From the NCBI GenBank assembly GCA_902500805.1, contig CABVSA010000038.1:1-34638 (forward strand): DNA of 34,638 nt. The letters are read 5' to 3'. The stretch is from an uncultured Nitrospira sp. GTDB lineage: Bacteria > Nitrospirota > Nitrospiria > Nitrospirales > Nitrospiraceae. The position numbers and the translations under genes were made by a program. Below, in pieces: positions 32,474 to 34,638 of the stretch (its first letter is position 1; each line of letters begins with the position of its first letter). Under the pieces are notes generated by a model, which was given only the letters and a program-made list of their open reading frames with translations, was not told where the DNA came from and made no database searches.

Positions 32474-33580
32474 CTATCCCGTCGGCTCACTATCCAGTTT
32501 GTGTGCTTTGCGTCCACCACCGGCAAGCGGATGCTCCGGTACCTGTCCTCCCACCATTAGTGTTGCCATATCCACGGCGCGAGCCACCAGTTGTTGTGCA
32601 GCCTCACGCAGCTCACGGCTGTTCTGGACTTCACAGATGTTCCGCTCCATGTCCTCCGCGCTCCATCCCCGTGAATGGGCGATAAAGGGAAACTGTGGAA
32701 ATTGGCAGCCAATCTCGGCCCAGAAAGTCATCAATTGTCCCGCCACACCTTGCACGTTGTCTTGCCCACCCATGATGATAAAGGCTGCCACTTTGTGCTT
32801 CAGAAGATGTTTCTTTGCAATCGTCTCCTGATTCTGGATACAGTTCATCCGCTCAACCATCTTGAAGTAGAGACTGCTGGCATTACCCCACCGAATCGGC
32901 GTCGAGAGCAGAATCACGTCGGCCCAATGCACGATGGCCTCGTACACGCGATCCAATTGGTCGGTGGGATCCATCTGTGTAATTGAGCAGGGCCAGGTAC
33001 AGGCCTGCGCGGCTTTGGAGTAGAACCCCTCACAGGCACGAAAGTTCAGGTCACGCAACCTGATGGATTGGGTTTCTAGCTGGAGCGTGTGTTGCGCATA
33101 GTCCAATGCGATGTCGAGCAACGCATCCGAGGTGCTGTAGCGTGGATGGTCGACCGTCATTGCTGTGGTGGAGATCCCAACAATGCGCACCGGGCCTGCT
33201 TGGCGAATGACAGGGCGGGCTAGGGAATGAGGCTGATGTGGTTGCTTTGTGCGTTTCGTGGCAGAGGCCAGGTCGACGTACAGTCGGCCGTTTTCTATCT
33301 TGGTTGCATAGGTCGGCACCCGATCCTGCTCATATCCCACCTCACCGTGTCCTGTCTCGCGGTGGAACTTCCAGTAGTGCCAAGGACAGACGACATAGTC
33401 ACCGTCCAGGGTACCCGTACCGAGTGGTCCGCCTACATGATTGCAGATGCCCGAGATTGCCGCAAACCTGTCGTGTTGATAGGTGAGGGCGATGCGTGTT
33501 TTACCACAGGTGACCTCTTGTAACGATTTCTGCTTGAGCTCTTCGACCGATCCGACATCCGTCCATTGCGTATCAGACAT
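32474..33580 (-). CDS. Rieske [2Fe-2S] - flavodoxin-like FMN reductase fusion
   Basis: 368 residues from the ATG at 33580 (AGGGAG 6 bp upstream); a 56-codon in-frame extension is rejected. Residues 1-105 are a Rieske ferredoxin-type domain with C46-N-H48 and C65-P-W-H68 ligands. Residues about 131-345 are an NADPH-dependent FMN reductase/flavodoxin-like domain: VRIVGISTT phosphate loop, then ADVILLSTPIRWGNASS and VAAFIIMGGQDNVQGVAG. A loop with a C-x-G-F-Y...C-x-W-P-C pattern (about 184-202) may bind another cofactor or form a disulfide. The product is probably a soluble electron carrier or reductase that moves electrons between flavin and an iron-sulfur centre. Its partner is unknown. Confidence 0.85.
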   Translation of the reverse strand: MSDTQWTDVGSVEELKQKSLQEVTCGKTRIALTYQHDRFAAISGICNHVGGPLGTGTLDGDYVVCPWHYWKFHRETGHGEVGYEQDRVPTYATKIENGRLYVDLASATKRTKQPHQPHSLARPVIRQAGPVRIVGISTTAMTVDHPRYSTSDALLDIALDYAQHTLQLETQSIRLRDLNFRACEGFYSKAAQACTWPCSITQMDPTDQLDRVYEAIVHWADVILLSTPIRWGNASSLYFKMVERMNCIQNQETIAKKHLLKHKVAAFIIMGGQDNVQGVAGQLMTFWAEIGCQFPQFPFIAHSRGWSAEDMERNICEVQNSRELREAAQQLVARAVDMATLMVGGQVPEHPLAGGGRKAHKLDSEPTG

Positions 33581-33777
33581 TGGAGACTCCCTGGGCCTGT
33601 AGTGGTGTATCGTACTTCGTCGTTCAAACAGGTCTGGATGGAGGCTACGACCATCGCAGGGCTGAGTCAAGGCTCTGACGACCCCGGTTATGGAGGCATT
33701 CACCTGGACGATCACTATCATGTGCGACCAGTCAAACATTCGTGTCATAATGTCGCTTACCGTAGGGGGAGAGCCTC

Positions 33778-34347
33778 ATGGCCAAGCGACAATCCACCGA
33801 ATCTCGAATCTCCATTGCGGATACTGCGGAGGGGCTGCGCATTGTCATGCCTTGTCGCCGAAGCTGGTTCGTGATCTGCTTTTTGGCGTTCTGGCTCTGC
33901 GGTTGGGCGGTGGCGGAAGTGATGGTCGCGAACCAGTTTCTGAAGGGTGATAGCCCGCCGGAGGGAGAATTGTTCATGCTCGCCTGGTTCGGAGTCTGGA
34001 CTGTCGGTGGAGTGGTCGCGATTTATGCGTGGCTGTGGCAGCTGATGGGTAAAGAGATGCTCACCGTGCGCGGCCAAACGTTCAACATACGACGCGATAT
34101 CGGAGGATTTGGGTTTAATAAGGAGTACAACCTCATCCAGATGCGGGACCTTCGCATTAGATCAGTTGGAGCCAGTCCGCTGGCGTTCTCGTCTAGCTTT
34201 CAATTATGGGGAGTTGGTGGAGGGGTGATTGCGTTCGACCACGGTGAGAGAACCTACCGATTCGGCGCAGGCCTCGACGAAGCAGAAGCGAAGCAAATAG
34301 TAACGGCCATCAAACAGCGGTTCAAGATTCAAGGATCTCACGACTAA
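33778..34347 (+). CDS. Two-helix membrane protein of unknown function
   Basis: 189 residues, with GGGGGAGAG just before the ATG. Two hydrophobic helices (about 29-48 and 66-88) are followed by a C-terminal domain (about 95-185) with beta-strands and a GEx-type start, resembling small YcxB/PH-like membrane proteins, though not clearly of any named family. It lies divergently from the Rieske fusion gene, separated by 197 bp. Confidence 0.7.
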   Translation: MAKRQSTESRISIADTAEGLRIVMPCRRSWFVICFLAFWLCGWAVAEVMVANQFLKGDSPPEGELFMLAWFGVWTVGGVVAIYAWLWQLMGKEMLTVRGQTFNIRRDIGGFGFNKEYNLIQMRDLRIRSVGASPLAFSSSFQLWGVGGGVIAFDHGERTYRFGAGLDEAEAKQIVTAIKQRFKIQGSHD

Positions 34348-34638
34348 GGCAACATCCGTCACGGATCAGGTTCTCTGGGGCGAAAAGAATTCGTTTGATC
34401 TTCTATCAGTCGTTGAGATTTGAGATCAGAACTGTTCCACCACTGATCAGTCTGGCTCGGAGATGTTTCATGACCGCCTGCCAGGTCCGTGACGTTGGTC
34501 GCTGCGCCACTATGTTTCCACTGCGGTCTTGGCCAAGCAGGTGGTGTAGGTGCTTGTAGTTGCAGCGCTTTCCTGTCCAGTGCTACTCTTCCTCACATTC
34601 TTAATGTTCTCCTCTCCCATGTCCTATGGGTTGGCCGT
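34348..34638. other. Intergenic end of window, possible degraded minus-strand reading frame
   Basis: The minus strand is open from 34582 to 34406 (about 58 codons, GKRCNYKHLHHLLGQ and onward to LISNLND). It has a protein-like composition but is cut off upstream by a stop at 34583-34585, and has no ribosome site. A second frame opens just upstream at 34621, as if a frameshift separates them. It may be a decayed gene remnant. No promoter or terminator is clear. Confidence 0.3.

Overview
The window looks like chromosomal DNA of a Nitrospira-type bacterium (phylum Nitrospirota). The reasons are moderate GC, Shine-Dalgarno starts on many genes, a Gram-negative envelope gene set (porin, AsmA/DUF748 protein, lipoproteins, lipocalin) and a porin of the type I associate with Nitrospira. 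This assignment rests on recalled family resemblance and no search was run.

Layout. 1-3061: the 3' end of a NarX/DegS-type sensor kinase, a response regulator with two receiver domains and two duplicated C-terminal HTH modules, a small ORF, and a Coa1-like membrane protein. 3274-13550: a composite accessory region. A Tn554-type pair of overlapping tyrosine recombinases (3446-6839) sits against a broken DUF72 gene. That gene was probably the fourth cistron of a minus-strand damage-tolerance operon: lexA-like repressor, imuB, dnaE2, (DUF72). The repressor has a near-consensus promoter whose -10 lies inside a perfect 9+3+9 palindrome that runs into its start codon. A divergent excisionase-integrase pair follows, ending 15 bp before an intact tRNA-Arg(UCU).

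13893-22803: a large AsmA-like DUF748 protein, a heptad-repeat palindrome, a pentapeptide-repeat protein, a 1-Cys peroxiredoxin, a signal-peptide porin, a B12-binding/radical SAM protein with a hairpin over its translation start, and an isolated FlgC-like rod protein. 23014-34347: a hybrid histidine kinase, then mostly redox and envelope genes: DsbA-like oxidoreductase, beta-hydroxyacid dehydrogenase, DUF3558-like lipoprotein, MsrB, a membrane-anchored unknown, lipocalin, type II NADH dehydrogenase, a second lipoprotein, a Rieske-flavodoxin fusion, and a two-helix membrane protein.

The most distinctive part is the mutagenic-repair cassette between two site-specific recombination modules. It has no imuA, its ImuB is catalytically dead but keeps a clamp-like motif, and its self-cleaving repressor is predicted to be made from a nearly leaderless mRNA. 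I found no CRISPR array, rRNA, prophage structural genes or replication origin.
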